Shown here: positions 37,480-47,344 of the stretch, one piece after another
Layout of the letters: each line of letters begins with the position of its first letter
Numbering within the stretch: position 1 is the first letter of the stretch
Source: Iodobacter fluviatilis
GTDB lineage: Bacteria > Pseudomonadota > Gammaproteobacteria > Burkholderiales > Chitinibacteraceae
Length of the DNA stretch: 64,000 nucleotides
Direction: 5' to 3'
Assembly: GCF_900451195.1 (NCBI RefSeq)
Contig: NZ_UGHR01000001.1
Span: forward strand, 1,922,001-1,986,000
Program-made: the position numbers and the translations under genes
The notes under the pieces: model-generated
Database searches by the model: none
The model's input: the letters and a program-made list of their open reading frames with translations, nothing else
What the model was told of the DNA's origin: nothing

Positions 37480-37723
37480 GGCCCGTCCTGTCTATCCCTT
37501 ATCAGGTTTGCATCTTACATTATGCCTTCGTGGCGATGGTGTTTTGATATGGGGCGTAGTCAGTAGGTAGTGGGAAAGTATGCTTATGATCTTGATTTAT
37601 GCTTTCGGCATTTTTGCGGACAGTTCGTTACAGATCGCAACCAAACCCATATCGAATTATCAATTTAAGGAGTAGATACTGGATTTACACGCTCACTACC
37701 GGGCGATTATAGGAAGCAATATC

Positions 37724-38206
37724 ATGAACAAACTGCTGACAACGCTTGCTGCTACTGTATTTGTTGCGACTACCGCTTTGGGTATGGCAGCAGAAACAGC
37801 CTCTGCCCCTGCTAAGGCTGAAGCCCACTCTGCTAAAGTGAGTGCTTCTGCAAGCAAACATGTAAGCAAAAAAACACCTGCTAAAAAGCACACTGCTGCA
37901 TCAGCAGCATCCGCAGTACAAAAAGCGCAGGCAAAAAAGCATGCTGCTTCAGCTGCATCTGCCGTGCAAAAAGCGCAGGCTAAAAAGCACGCAGCTTCTG
38001 CAGCGTCTTCAGTACAAAAAGCGCAGGCTAAAAAGCATGTAGCATCAGCAGCATCCGCAGTACAAAAAGCCCAGGCAAAGAAGCATGCTGCTTCAGCTGC
38101 ATCTGCCGTGCAAAAAGCGCAGGCTAAAAAGCATGCTGCATCTGCAGCCTCAGCAGCACAAAAAGCCCCTGTGAAAAAACATGCTTCAGCGGCATCTGCT
38201 GTATAA
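37724..38206 (+). CDS. exported Lys/Ala/Ser repeat protein
   Basis: 160 residues. Signal peptide MNKLLTTLAATVFVATTALG followed by a strongly basic, Ala/Ser-rich mature part made of about six 16-residue units AQAKKHAASAASAVQK, with a leader in KHVSKKTPAKKHTA. The composition resembles histone-H1-like or PHA-granule tails, but the signal peptide suggests export to the periplasm. Ribosome binding site AGGAAG precedes the ATG. A terminator follows. Function unknown; it is one of two exported tandem-repeat proteins in this window. Confidence 0.78.
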   Translation: MNKLLTTLAATVFVATTALGMAAETASAPAKAEAHSAKVSASASKHVSKKTPAKKHTAASAASAVQKAQAKKHAASAASAVQKAQAKKHAASAASSVQKAQAKKHVASAASAVQKAQAKKHAASAASAVQKAQAKKHAASAASAAQKAPVKKHASAASAV

Positions 38207-38241
38207 GGTTTTAGCCTTGGTGGGTTAAATCCAAACTTATA

Positions 38242-38276
38242 AAAAGCCCCTGCCGATTTGGTCGACAGGGGCTTTT
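38242..38276. terminator. bidirectional terminator
   Basis: AAAAGCCCCTG (38242-38252) and CAGGGGCTTTT (38266-38276) are exact arms between the rightward repeat-protein gene and the leftward phosphoesterase gene. Confidence 0.9.
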
Positions 38277-38295
38277 GCATCTTTATTGAGACTTT

Positions 38296-39933
38296 TTATA
38301 AATCCAACGCTGCGGTTAAATCCCCCGGAGGCTGCGCGCCGCGAGCCTTAAAGGCGGCATTGCGTAATTGAATGCCTTCTAATTCGGGCAAATCATGCAC
38401 TTTGCTGATAAAGCGGATGATGGAAGTGGTGTCATACAGAGAGTGATCCACCGTGCCTTTTTTGGCAAAAGGCGAAACAATCATGGCGGGGATGCGGGAG
38501 CCCGGCCCCCAACGATCGCCTTCTGGCGGGGCAACGTGATCCCACCAGCCGCCGTTTTCATCATGGGTAATGATCACCACCATGTTTTTCCACTGCGGCC
38601 CGCTCATTAAGTGTTGCAGCACATTGGCCGTGTGCTGATCGCCTGATTGCACATCAGAATAGCCAGCATGCATGTTTAAATTGCCCTGTGGCTTATAAAA
38701 AGCCACTTGTGGCAGCGTGCCTGCCACGGCCGCAGCGATAAAGCGGTTGGAAATCGGGCTGTCGCCCATGCCGGCGTCTAATAAGTGTGTTTCGCGCGCT
38801 TTGGTGCCGGGGGCAAATTGTTTGAAATAATTAAACGGCTGGTGATGGTATTGAAAATTAGGCGCATCTGCACCGCCTTTGCCATCCAGCGTGGCTTGCC
38901 ATGCGCCGCCATACCAGGCCCAGCTTACGTTTTTAGCTGAAAGTAAATCGCCGATGGTGTTGTAATCTTGCGGTGGCAGTGTGCTTGGGTCGGCCGGATC
39001 GGCCAGAAGCGGATCGCCACCAGCGGCAGGGGGTACATAGCTAGGCTGATAAGGCGGGGCCATGGTATTTACGGCGTAGCCATCGGGGGTAATGGCCCCA
39101 CTATTGATAAATTTAGGTTTGCCATCCATGGCCGATGCCGGTGATTTGGGGCTGAGCGCCAGCTGATAGCCCTGTGGCCCATCGCTCAATACGGCAATTT
39201 TTTCTTTGGCGGGGCTGTTCGCTGCATTGAAGTATTCTGGGGTGCGGCCAGAAATCAAAAACTGATGGTTCAGGTAAGAGCCACCAAAAGCGGCCATAAA
39301 GAAGTTGTCACAGAGTGTGTATTGGCGGGCAATTTGCCAAAGATTCAGGTTTTTAGCACCCTCGCTGTAATGCCCCATGACCAGCGCTCCTGAATCACCC
39401 CATGCGACAAACTGATTATTCTTGCCACCGTTGATTTGCATCTGGTTGTGATAAAACAAATGGCACAGATCGCGGGTAATCACCGATTCCGGCAGCAGCG
39501 CCCCGGTTTCGTCTTTGAGTGCAAATGGTGCATTGGGCAAGCCGCTGATTTGCTGCTCATCTATAAAATAACGCTTGCCTGCCACCATCTGCCCGCGTTG
39601 CACCATCCCGCCCCAAATTTTAGGCAGGGTCGTTAACGGCTTGCCATCCCGATCCAGCTGGGGGGCGTATTGTGCGCTGGCTAAAGGAGCGGCCACGCCG
39701 GGAAAGTTGGCGTAGAGATTGTTAAAGCTGCGGTTTTCTAAATAGATCACCACGACGTTTTTTACTTTGTCTTTTAAATGCTGCTTGCCTGCTAGGCTGA
39801 TTTTTTGGGCTGGGGGCGATTTGGCATCGCTCATGGTAGGCAGGGTATATGCAGCACCCATTGCGGCTAGCCCGCCCAGTAAACGGCGGCGGCTTGGATC
39901 GCTTGGTGCGGATGTTTTTGATTTCTTGCTCAT
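38296..39933 (-). CDS. Tat-exported phosphoesterase (phospholipase C/AcpA-type)
   Basis: 545 residues. Twin-arginine signal SRRRLLGGLAAMGAAYTLP at residues 14-32. The core is the PF04185 phosphoesterase fold of the alkaline phosphatase superfamily: NVVVIYLENRSFNNLYANFPG near 60 (metal/nucleophile region), GKNNQFVAWGDSG, and VVIITHDENGGWWDHVAPP near residue 450 with metal ligands. Members include phospholipase C and Francisella AcpA acid phosphatase. A role in phosphate scavenging or phospholipid attack is plausible. The 40017-40032 palindrome lies in its upstream region. Substrate is not certain. Confidence 0.9.
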   Translation of the reverse strand: MSKKSKTSAPSDPSRRRLLGGLAAMGAAYTLPTMSDAKSPPAQKISLAGKQHLKDKVKNVVVIYLENRSFNNLYANFPGVAAPLASAQYAPQLDRDGKPLTTLPKIWGGMVQRGQMVAGKRYFIDEQQISGLPNAPFALKDETGALLPESVITRDLCHLFYHNQMQINGGKNNQFVAWGDSGALVMGHYSEGAKNLNLWQIARQYTLCDNFFMAAFGGSYLNHQFLISGRTPEYFNAANSPAKEKIAVLSDGPQGYQLALSPKSPASAMDGKPKFINSGAITPDGYAVNTMAPPYQPSYVPPAAGGDPLLADPADPSTLPPQDYNTIGDLLSAKNVSWAWYGGAWQATLDGKGGADAPNFQYHHQPFNYFKQFAPGTKARETHLLDAGMGDSPISNRFIAAAVAGTLPQVAFYKPQGNLNMHAGYSDVQSGDQHTANVLQHLMSGPQWKNMVVIITHDENGGWWDHVAPPEGDRWGPGSRIPAMIVSPFAKKGTVDHSLYDTTSIIRFISKVHDLPELEGIQLRNAAFKARGAQPPGDLTAALDL

Positions 39934-40543
39934 GATGTTGTCCCGAAATGGCCGTGTGCGGTTGTTGTGCCTTTATTTCATCATAAGAAGCGGTGGGACT
40001 TAAAGAGATAAGTTCATAAAATTGTAATTTTACTGAAATACAAATGAAATATTGCCTTGGTGCTCAATAAACTGCTAGGGCTGAAATTTTTGTTTCAGGT
40101 ATTCGCCGTGGCTGATGCGTTTATCGGCGCCTTCGCTGTATAGGTTGGGGCCATTACTGATCGCCCCAGATATCTTTAAATACCGCTTGCAGGCCAGCTT
40201 TGTTGGTGTCAAAAGCGCGGCCGCCGCTGGCTTGGGTCAGCACTTCCAGCTCCTCCATTTTTGCCTCACCGAAGAGGATGGCAAAAATGCGAATATGCTG
40301 TATCTGGCAAGCTGCAATTGCATGCGATTTGCCGCCGTAGATTAAAGCTCAAGCCGTATTGGCTTTTAGCCATCGTAGGTATTTTGCGTGAGTATGGAGA
40401 AGAATATGCGTGCGGTGTGTTACAAAAAAATAACAGGTGGGTGGTGAATTTAGGCCGTATGAGGCATGTGGGAGGCGACAAGCCGACGTAAAAACCACAC
40501 CGCAGTAGGGCGCATTCTCTTAAAGAGCCGTCCCTAGTAAGCA
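39934..40543. other. intergenic stretch holding a relic gene
   Basis: About 610 bases. It holds a symmetrical AT-rich site TAAAATT-GT-AATTTTA (40017-40032) upstream of the phosphoesterase, and the decayed 3' end of a VWA-domain gene (40154-40345). The remaining open frames on both strands are short and unsupported. Confidence 0.6.
40154..40345 (-). pseudogene. 3' relic of a VWA-domain protein gene
   Basis: On the minus strand an in-frame stretch between a TGA and a TAA at 40154-40156 has no start codon at a sensible place but reads like the end of a von Willebrand A domain: IRIFAILFGEAKMEEL, then EVLTQASGGRAFDT, then NKAGLQAVFKDIWGDQ-stop. The beta-strand RIFAILFG, the ASGGRAFDT segment and the final helix are in the normal order and spacing. 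Metal-site MIDAS motifs would lie upstream and are missing. It appears to be a gene remnant after deletion. Confidence 0.7.
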
Positions 40544-41362
40544 TCAAACGCCAAAGCGTTTAAACCAATCCAGCATCATTTTCCAGCCGTCCTGAGCTGC
40601 GGCAGGGTGGTAGCTGGGGCGGTAATCTGCGTTAAAACCATGGCTGGCATTGTCGTAAACAACGATATTAAAAGGCTGGGCTTGCGGGCGCAGCACCTTG
40701 CGCATTTGCTCTACCGATTCAAGCGAAATACCCTGATCTTTACCCGCATATAAGCCTAAAACCGGGGACTTTATTTTTGCTGCAATATCGATGGGGTGCT
40801 GTGGATTACTACTGCTGGTTTGCCCTGTCAGCCGCCCATACCATGCCACGCTGGCTTTGATCTTTGGATTATGCGCTGCATACAGCCATGTTATACGGCC
40901 TCCCCAGCAAAAGCCTGTGACGGCAAGACGTTGTGGATCTCCGCCATGTGTGGCCGCCCATACTGCTGTGCGGTCTAAATCCGCCAATACCTGCTCATCT
41001 GGTACTTTGCTGACTAATTCTTTGACCAGCAATTGTGTATCCGTAAATTGGCGAGGATCGCCCTGGCGGTAATACAGCTCAGGTGCAATGGCTAAATAAC
41101 CCTGTTTGGCCAAACGCCTGCAAAGATCCTGAATATGCTCATGCACGCCAAAGATTTCCTGGATCACCATCACCGTGGGCAATGCTTGAGTGGCTAGCTC
41201 TGGCTGCGCACGATAGGCTGGCATCTCCCCGATATTTACCGGCCCTGCTAGTAATCCCTGGCTATCCGTCTGAATAGTGGATGCGGCGACCGGCCTGACG
41301 GCCAAGGCAAAGCCTGCAGCTAAACTGGTTTTAAGGAAAGTACGACGTGCGACTTCAGTCAT
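40544..41362 (-). CDS. dienelactone hydrolase family protein with Tat signal
   Basis: 272 residues. N-terminal twin-arginine signal ([17 protein letters not shown]). The alpha/beta-hydrolase core has the Cys nucleophile in [13 protein letters not shown] near residue 148, the Asp in [12 protein letters not shown] near 205, and the His in [14 protein letters not shown] near 240, the Cys-Asp-His triad of the dienelactone hydrolase family. An early oxyanion stretch ([17 protein letters not shown]) also fits. Real substrates are usually unknown; many exported relatives are not carboxymethylenebutenolidases. Confidence 0.9.
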   Translation of the reverse strand: MTEVARRTFLKTSLAAGFALAVRPVAASTIQTDSQGLLAGPVNIGEMPAYRAQPELATQALPTVMVIQEIFGVHEHIQDLCRRLAKQGYLAIAPELYYRQGDPRQFTDTQLLVKELVSKVPDEQVLADLDRTAVWAATHGGDPQRLAVTGFCWGGRITWLYAAHNPKIKASVAWYGRLTGQTSSSNPQHPIDIAAKIKSPVLGLYAGKDQGISLESVEQMRKVLRPQAQPFNIVVYDNASHGFNADYRPSYHPAAAQDGWKMMLDWFKRFGV

Positions 41363-41436
41363 GGCTTCTTCCTGAATCTGATTCTTAAATATAAAGCGGC
41401 ATATTTATTGATGCTGCTTGTCTGTTGATGTACCCG

Positions 41437-42210
41437 CTAGCGTATGGCAAGGGGGAGTTGGCCTGTTGCAGGTTTAGCAAATAAGAACCCTTGAAAATAG
41501 CGCACGCCAAAATCCCTAAGCGTATTTAATTCGGCAGGGGTTTCTATGCCCTCGGCAATAATATCAATGCCCAATCGTGAGGCGGTTAGTAATACCCCGG
41601 CCACAATCGCTTGCTTGGCATGGCTGCTATCAATATCACGGGTTAATTCCATATCTAATTTAATAACATGGGGCTGAAAGGTGGCCAGCAAATTTAAGCC
41701 TGAGTAACCTGAGCCAAAATCATCAATCGCCGTGGTGAAGCCTTGTTTGCGATATTCGGCAAAAATATTTTTAAGGTGCTGGGTATCGCTGACCTGCTCG
41801 CCTTCTGTAACTTCAAACATCAGCCGGCTGGCAGGAAAATTAAATTGGTCGCTGGCTTCCAGCGTGGCTCTGATGCAGGTTTCAGGCCGGTAAACGGCAT
41901 TGGGCAGAAAATTAATACTTAATTTGCAGTCTGGTATTTCAACTAAGCCGCAGGCTACGGCCAGCTCGATGGCTTTAACCCTGCATGCCTGATCAAAACG
42001 ATAGCGGTTTTCTGCGTTGACTTGCTCAAGGATAAATTGTGCCCCCTGGCCATCGATTCCTCTGACTAAGGCTTCGTAGGCGTAAGGCGCGCCACTCTCG
42101 ATATCAATAATCGGCTGAAAAGCCATCGTGAATTCAAAGCCCAGATTTTTGGCGTCTCTGCAGTCTTTGCAACTGGATGGGCTGAAGGGCGTGGAAAATT
42201 GCGTGTTCAT
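41437..42210 (-). CDS. stand-alone EAL-domain cyclic-di-GMP phosphodiesterase
   Basis: About 257 residues from the ATG at 42210, preceded by AAGGTGAG; the longer frame from 42240 lacks support. EAL signature residues are in place: YEALVRG, SINFLP, MFEVTEGEQ, TAIDDFGSGYSGL, IKLDMELTRDI, IAEGIETPAE, FQGFLFAKP. These ligate metal and bind c-di-GMP, so it should be an active phosphodiesterase that lowers c-di-GMP. An N-terminal SSCKDCRDA holds a CxxC pair that could bind metal or sense redox. No GGDEF or sensor domain is fused. Confidence 0.92.
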   Translation of the reverse strand: MNTQFSTPFSPSSCKDCRDAKNLGFEFTMAFQPIIDIESGAPYAYEALVRGIDGQGAQFILEQVNAENRYRFDQACRVKAIELAVACGLVEIPDCKLSINFLPNAVYRPETCIRATLEASDQFNFPASRLMFEVTEGEQVSDTQHLKNIFAEYRKQGFTTAIDDFGSGYSGLNLLATFQPHVIKLDMELTRDIDSSHAKQAIVAGVLLTASRLGIDIIAEGIETPAELNTLRDFGVRYFQGFLFAKPATGQLPLAIR

Positions 42211-42419
42211 TATGCTCACCTTTGAGTAAATCACCCTCAACAGACTAAGGGTTTTGCCGGTTTACCGCTTAAGCTGCGAATCGATCCTGCTTTACCTTTC
42301 TGTATATATTGTTTTTTTGTAAGGTTTTGTGCTGTTTTATAGGTAGTTTAGTCATGATGCATTCGGATTGCATGGGCGAATTACTTTATTTGCCATGGCG
42401 GGGTTTTAAATTGAACCGT

Positions 42420-42767
42420 TTAGTTTTGATATTCCCGCAATAGAGCTTTCACTTTGGGGGCAAGCGGGGAGTCTTTGGGTAGCTGCTGATTGAGTTTATT
42501 TAAGTCGGCAGCAATTGTGTCACATCTGAGTTTATCCATTTCCTGGCTTACCTCTTTATCCCGCTCTGATTGATCACCGCCAAATTCGCCTGAAAAATGC
42601 AGGCATTCTTCGGCGCGATGGATGATTTTTTTTGTTTTCTTGCGGGTGGCAGCAGGCGATGAAGCAGACGTGCTCTGGCTGTTGATATGGGGTTTAGCAA
42701 AAGGGGCGGGGCTCTTATTACAGGAGATCAGCGTGAGCGCCATCAGCAAAATAAATGAAATTCGCAT
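42420..42767 (-). CDS. small lipoprotein
   Basis: 115 residues. Signal peptide MRISFILLMALTLISC ends in lipobox LISC. The mature protein has a basic linker (TRKKTKKIIHRAEEC) and a helical domain (SQEMDKLRCDTIAADLNKLNQQL) with two further Cys. No recognisable family. Monocistronic. Confidence 0.7.
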   Translation of the reverse strand: MRISFILLMALTLISCNKSPAPFAKPHINSQSTSASSPAATRKKTKKIIHRAEECLHFSGEFGGDQSERDKEVSQEMDKLRCDTIAADLNKLNQQLPKDSPLAPKVKALLREYQN

Positions 42768-42990
42768 TGTTTTTAATTTTCAGTAAGTCGTTGTGCCTGA
42801 GCAGGACGATTAAGCTTCAACAAAAGCTGTGCCAGAGACAGGGGGTTGTATTCAGAATACTCAGGCCTGCTTCGGCCTCAGGGTCGCTCGTAAGTGCTCA
42901 TGGCGAATGCTGTCAATTGCAGACAGCATTAAGTGTAGAAGAGTGGTGGCGTTTAGGCAAAGTAGGGGGGGATCTGCCAGCTACAGGCGC

Positions 42991-43021
42991 AAAAAACCAC
43001 ACCGCGGTTGGCGGTGTGGTT
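42991..43021 (-). terminator. terminator of the NlpC/P60 gene
   Basis: AACCACACCGC (42995-43005) and GCGGTGTGGTT (43011-43021) with a five-base loop, followed on the minus strand by a run of T. Confidence 0.85.
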
Positions 43022-43035
43022 GAGCCGTGTACAGC

Positions 43036-43914
43036 TTACTTGTGCTTTTTCTTGCTGGTGCTGCTGTGTTTTGCTTTAGGCGCGGCTTTGCTTGATTTAG
43101 CCGCCGTATTTTTACTTGCCTTGCTGATCTTAGATACCGTTTTGCTGGTTTTTTTATAAGTTGCCGCTTTGCTGGTTTTGCTGCGGCCGCTTGTGCTTTC
43201 CCTTGCTGTTTTAGGGGCTTCGCAAACCTGGTGTTTCTTGCCTTTACGCTTGATGGTTTTGCATACCGGTTTGCTGCTGGCAGTTGCGCTTACTTTGGAC
43301 GAACCGGTGTTTTTAGGGACGCTGGCTAACAGTGCCGCCATATTAACCGGCGTGCCGCCTGTGCCATCATAGCGGCGGGCGCCGGTAAAGCGTGAGCTCC
43401 AGTAGCTTTGATTCAGATTGGTGATTTCAACGCTTTTACCCGCTCGTGGTGAATGGATAAAACGGTTGTCGCCCATATAAATACCCACATGCGAAAACGT
43501 GCGGCCCAGCGTATTGAAAAACACGAGATCGCCAGGTTTCAGCTCTTCCTTGTCGATGCTTGAGCCGGATTGCGCCATGCCAAGGGCATTGTGGGGCAGG
43601 GCGATATTCATCGAGTTTTGAAATACATAGCGCACAAAGCCACTGCAATCGAGGCCTGCTTCGGGCGTGGCGCCTCCCCATTTGTATTTCACGCCAATTA
43701 AGCTCATGGCTTGTAAAAGCATGTCTTGCGCAGGGGCGTAATCGGGTTTTACATCAGATTTAGCTTTGCGGGAGCGGGGGGTGTTGGGGGTGGTCGTTGC
43801 TGGAGCAGCTTGCTCAACGGCGGGATCGACCTCAATGGTGGGCAGTTCATCGGCATAAGCCGGAAGTGCACAAATGCCCACGAATAATGTGCTGATTAAT
43901 CTAATCCATTTCAT
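43036..43914 (-). CDS. NlpC/P60 (C40) cell-wall hydrolase with a basic C-terminal tail
   Basis: 292 residues. Signal peptide (LISTLFVGICALPAYA), then the NlpC/P60 domain (about 65-180): Cys nucleophile in GLDCSGFVRYVF near residue 90, His in FSHVGIYMGDNRFIHSP near 140, and a third polar residue after it. It cuts peptide stems of peptidoglycan in the periplasm, as endopeptidases of this family do. The C-terminal 100 residues are extremely Lys/Ser/Thr-rich (SGRSKTSKAATYKKTSKTVS), unusual for the family, likely an anionic polymer or wall-binding tail. Confidence 0.92.
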   Translation of the reverse strand: MKWIRLISTLFVGICALPAYADELPTIEVDPAVEQAAPATTTPNTPRSRKAKSDVKPDYAPAQDMLLQAMSLIGVKYKWGGATPEAGLDCSGFVRYVFQNSMNIALPHNALGMAQSGSSIDKEELKPGDLVFFNTLGRTFSHVGIYMGDNRFIHSPRAGKSVEITNLNQSYWSSRFTGARRYDGTGGTPVNMAALLASVPKNTGSSKVSATASSKPVCKTIKRKGKKHQVCEAPKTARESTSGRSKTSKAATYKKTSKTVSKISKASKNTAAKSSKAAPKAKHSSTSKKKHK

Positions 43915-44321
43915 GTGGGAATGATGGCTCTGATTGTGCAGGGGCTAGCCTGCTTTGGGTTGTTGGGGAGTCCGCTATCTAAGCTCAATGGATCAGGTGC
44001 CGCATGAGGGCATTTAAATGGGACAAATGCCCTGCCTGATTGCAAATTGAAGCATTAAATTTTAATGAACTGTAAGCAGTTGCCAATATTAACATGTTCA
44101 TTCAGGCAGGAAAATTGGAATACTTGTGTGCGAATTTAGCCCAGTCCTGTTTTTGGTGTGTAATGCAGATTAACCCGGCTGTCATTATTCTTCTGCTTGT
44201 ATTTAATTGGCTTATATTATTTGCAAGATAAGCCCACTTGAATGCGCATTTATGATAGAAATACTCCGTTGTTTGTATCGTTACCCCCTCGCTGTTTTTT
44301 ATGATTTTTACGGATAAATAA
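43915..44321. other. intergenic stretch
   Basis: About 400 bases between the divergent NlpC/P60 and UbiB-like genes. A hairpin AGGGCATTT/AAATGCCCT lies at 44007-44033. No gene or T run is seen. A 124-codon frame on the minus strand overlaps the UbiB-like gene and is not supported. Confidence 0.5.
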
Positions 44322-46007
<1,686 letters not shown>

Positions 46008-46080
46008 TGAATGTGGAGTCATTGCTATTTTCTTATGAAATGGCGCTTGCTCTGTGATTTCTGTGTTCATTCAGCCATAA

Positions 46081-46107
46081 AAAAATCGCCCCGGAAGGCG
46101 ATTTTTT
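46081..46107. terminator. bidirectional terminator
   Basis: AAAAATCGCC (46081-46090) and GGCGATTTTT (46097-46106) with a six-base loop and T run, between the UbiB-like gene and the convergent binding-protein gene. Confidence 0.9.
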
Positions 46108-46125
46108 TATGGGCAGTAAGGCAGA

Positions 46126-46875
46126 TTACTTGCCGAAATACTTGGCGTAAATCTTTTGGTAAGAGCCATCTGCTTTTACATCTGCCAAGCCTTTATTGAG
46201 CTTGGCTAGCAGGGCTGCATTGCCTTTTTTAACCGCGATGCCGTAAAACTCTTTATCAAAGCTGGTGTCGTCAATCAGCTTGAAGCCAGAGTTAGGATTA
46301 TTGATCAGGTAGTTTTTAACTACGCTGTTATCACCAATCACTGCGTCTACGCCGCCGGATTTTAATTCTTGCAAGGCCAGCACAATGGATTCATAGCGGC
46401 GGATATTGGTGTTGCCTTTACCAAAATGCTTTTGCGCCACGATATCGCCTGTGGTGCCGTTTTGTACGGCCATTTTCTTGGTTTTTAGGTCAGCTAATTT
46501 TGCAATCGGGCTTTTGGCAGAAACCACGATCAGTTGCTTGGCTTCAAAGTAAGGCGCAGTGAAATCCATGGATCTCTGGCGCTCTGGGGTAATCGTCACG
46601 GCCGCAATCACGATATCGCGTTCGCCATTATTCAGGCCTGCAAACAAGCCTTCCCACGGGGTGTTGATCAGTTTGATCTGAATGCCGGCTTTGCTGGCCA
46701 CTGCCTGAATCAGATCGGCATCGAACCCTTCTACTTCTTGCTTTTTATTCAGGGTTTCGAAGGGGGCAAAAGTAGCATCGGAGCCAACGGTCAGTACACG
46801 TTCGGCGGCAAAAGCGGGCATAACCATTACACTGCTGGCGATTAAAGCTGCAACTAACTGACGTAAGTTTTTCAT
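46126..46875 (-). CDS. amino-acid-type periplasmic binding protein (family 3)
   Basis: About 249 residues from the ATG at 46875, where AAGGAAG lies seven bases before and a signal peptide (LVAALIASSVMVMPAFAA) follows; the longer frame overlaps csdE. Family 3 motifs: TVGSDATFAPFETLNKKQEVEGFDADLIQAV, ITPERQRSMDFTAPYFEAKQLIVV and the lobe-two VQNGTTGDIVAQKH, the last resembling the ligand-binding loop of polar amino acid carriers such as glutamine or arginine. No permease gene is near, so it may be shared with a distant ABC system. Confidence 0.9.
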   Translation of the reverse strand: MKNLRQLVAALIASSVMVMPAFAAERVLTVGSDATFAPFETLNKKQEVEGFDADLIQAVASKAGIQIKLINTPWEGLFAGLNNGERDIVIAAVTITPERQRSMDFTAPYFEAKQLIVVSAKSPIAKLADLKTKKMAVQNGTTGDIVAQKHFGKGNTNIRRYESIVLALQELKSGGVDAVIGDNSVVKNYLINNPNSGFKLIDDTSFDKEFYGIAVKKGNAALLAKLNKGLADVKADGSYQKIYAKYFGK

Positions 46876-46927
46876 TAAATCTTCCTTGTGTACGAGGGAT
46901 AACAGGATACTTTGCTGACAAATGGCG

Positions 46928-47332
46928 TCAATGCGGGCTAGTAATAATTGCATTGTGAATTTTACCAATTATGGCTTTTACCCCATTGCCACGGGATGCC
47001 GAGAGGAATCGGGTTAATCCCAGTGCAATTAGCCAGGCTTCACAGTCAAAATCGCTGATCTCCTGACGTGTTTTGCCCTGATAGGCCGCCATGAGTAAGA
47101 CAAGTAAGCCTTTTACAATGCGGGATTCGCTGTCTGCTGCCAATTGGATATATTCACCTTGCCAGCTGATTTTGAGCCATGCGGTGCTCTCGCAACCCAC
47201 AATGCGGTTTTCATCATTTAATTCTGCGGCGGGAAGCGGAGCTAAATCCCGGGCCAGCTGTACCAGTAGGCGATTTTTTCCTTCCCAGCCATGGGCGCTG
47301 GCCAGCTTACTTTCTATTTCTGTTTTATTCAT
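46928..47332 (-). CDS. csdE: SufE/CsdE-type sulfur acceptor
   Basis: 134 residues. The acceptor Cys sits in NRIVGCESTAWLKIS near residue 50, the SufE/CsdE signature. The protein takes persulfide from the cysteine desulfurase encoded just upstream (12 bases between them) and passes it on. The C-terminus (LSASRGNGVKAIIGKIHN) also fits. Together with CsdA it supplies sulfur for Fe-S clusters or tRNA thiolation. Confidence 0.9.
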   Translation of the reverse strand: MNKTEIESKLASAHGWEGKNRLLVQLARDLAPLPAAELNDENRIVGCESTAWLKISWQGEYIQLAADSESRIVKGLLVLLMAAYQGKTRQEISDFDCEAWLIALGLTRFLSASRGNGVKAIIGKIHNAIITSPH

Positions 47333-47344
47333 GACAGTCCTGTT

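Noticed and set aside
37696..38280. 194-codon minus-strand frame rich in Ala, Cys and Phe
   Set aside because: It is the antisense of the Lys/Ala repeat gene and lacks a ribosome site or signal peptide; composition is an artefact of the repeats.
40266..40547. 93-codon minus-strand frame near the VWA relic
   Set aside because: It is in a different phase from the VWA-like reading frame, has no ribosome site and no domain.
46011..46199. 62-codon frame after the UbiB-like gene
   Set aside because: It runs through a terminator hairpin and the next gene's 3' end.
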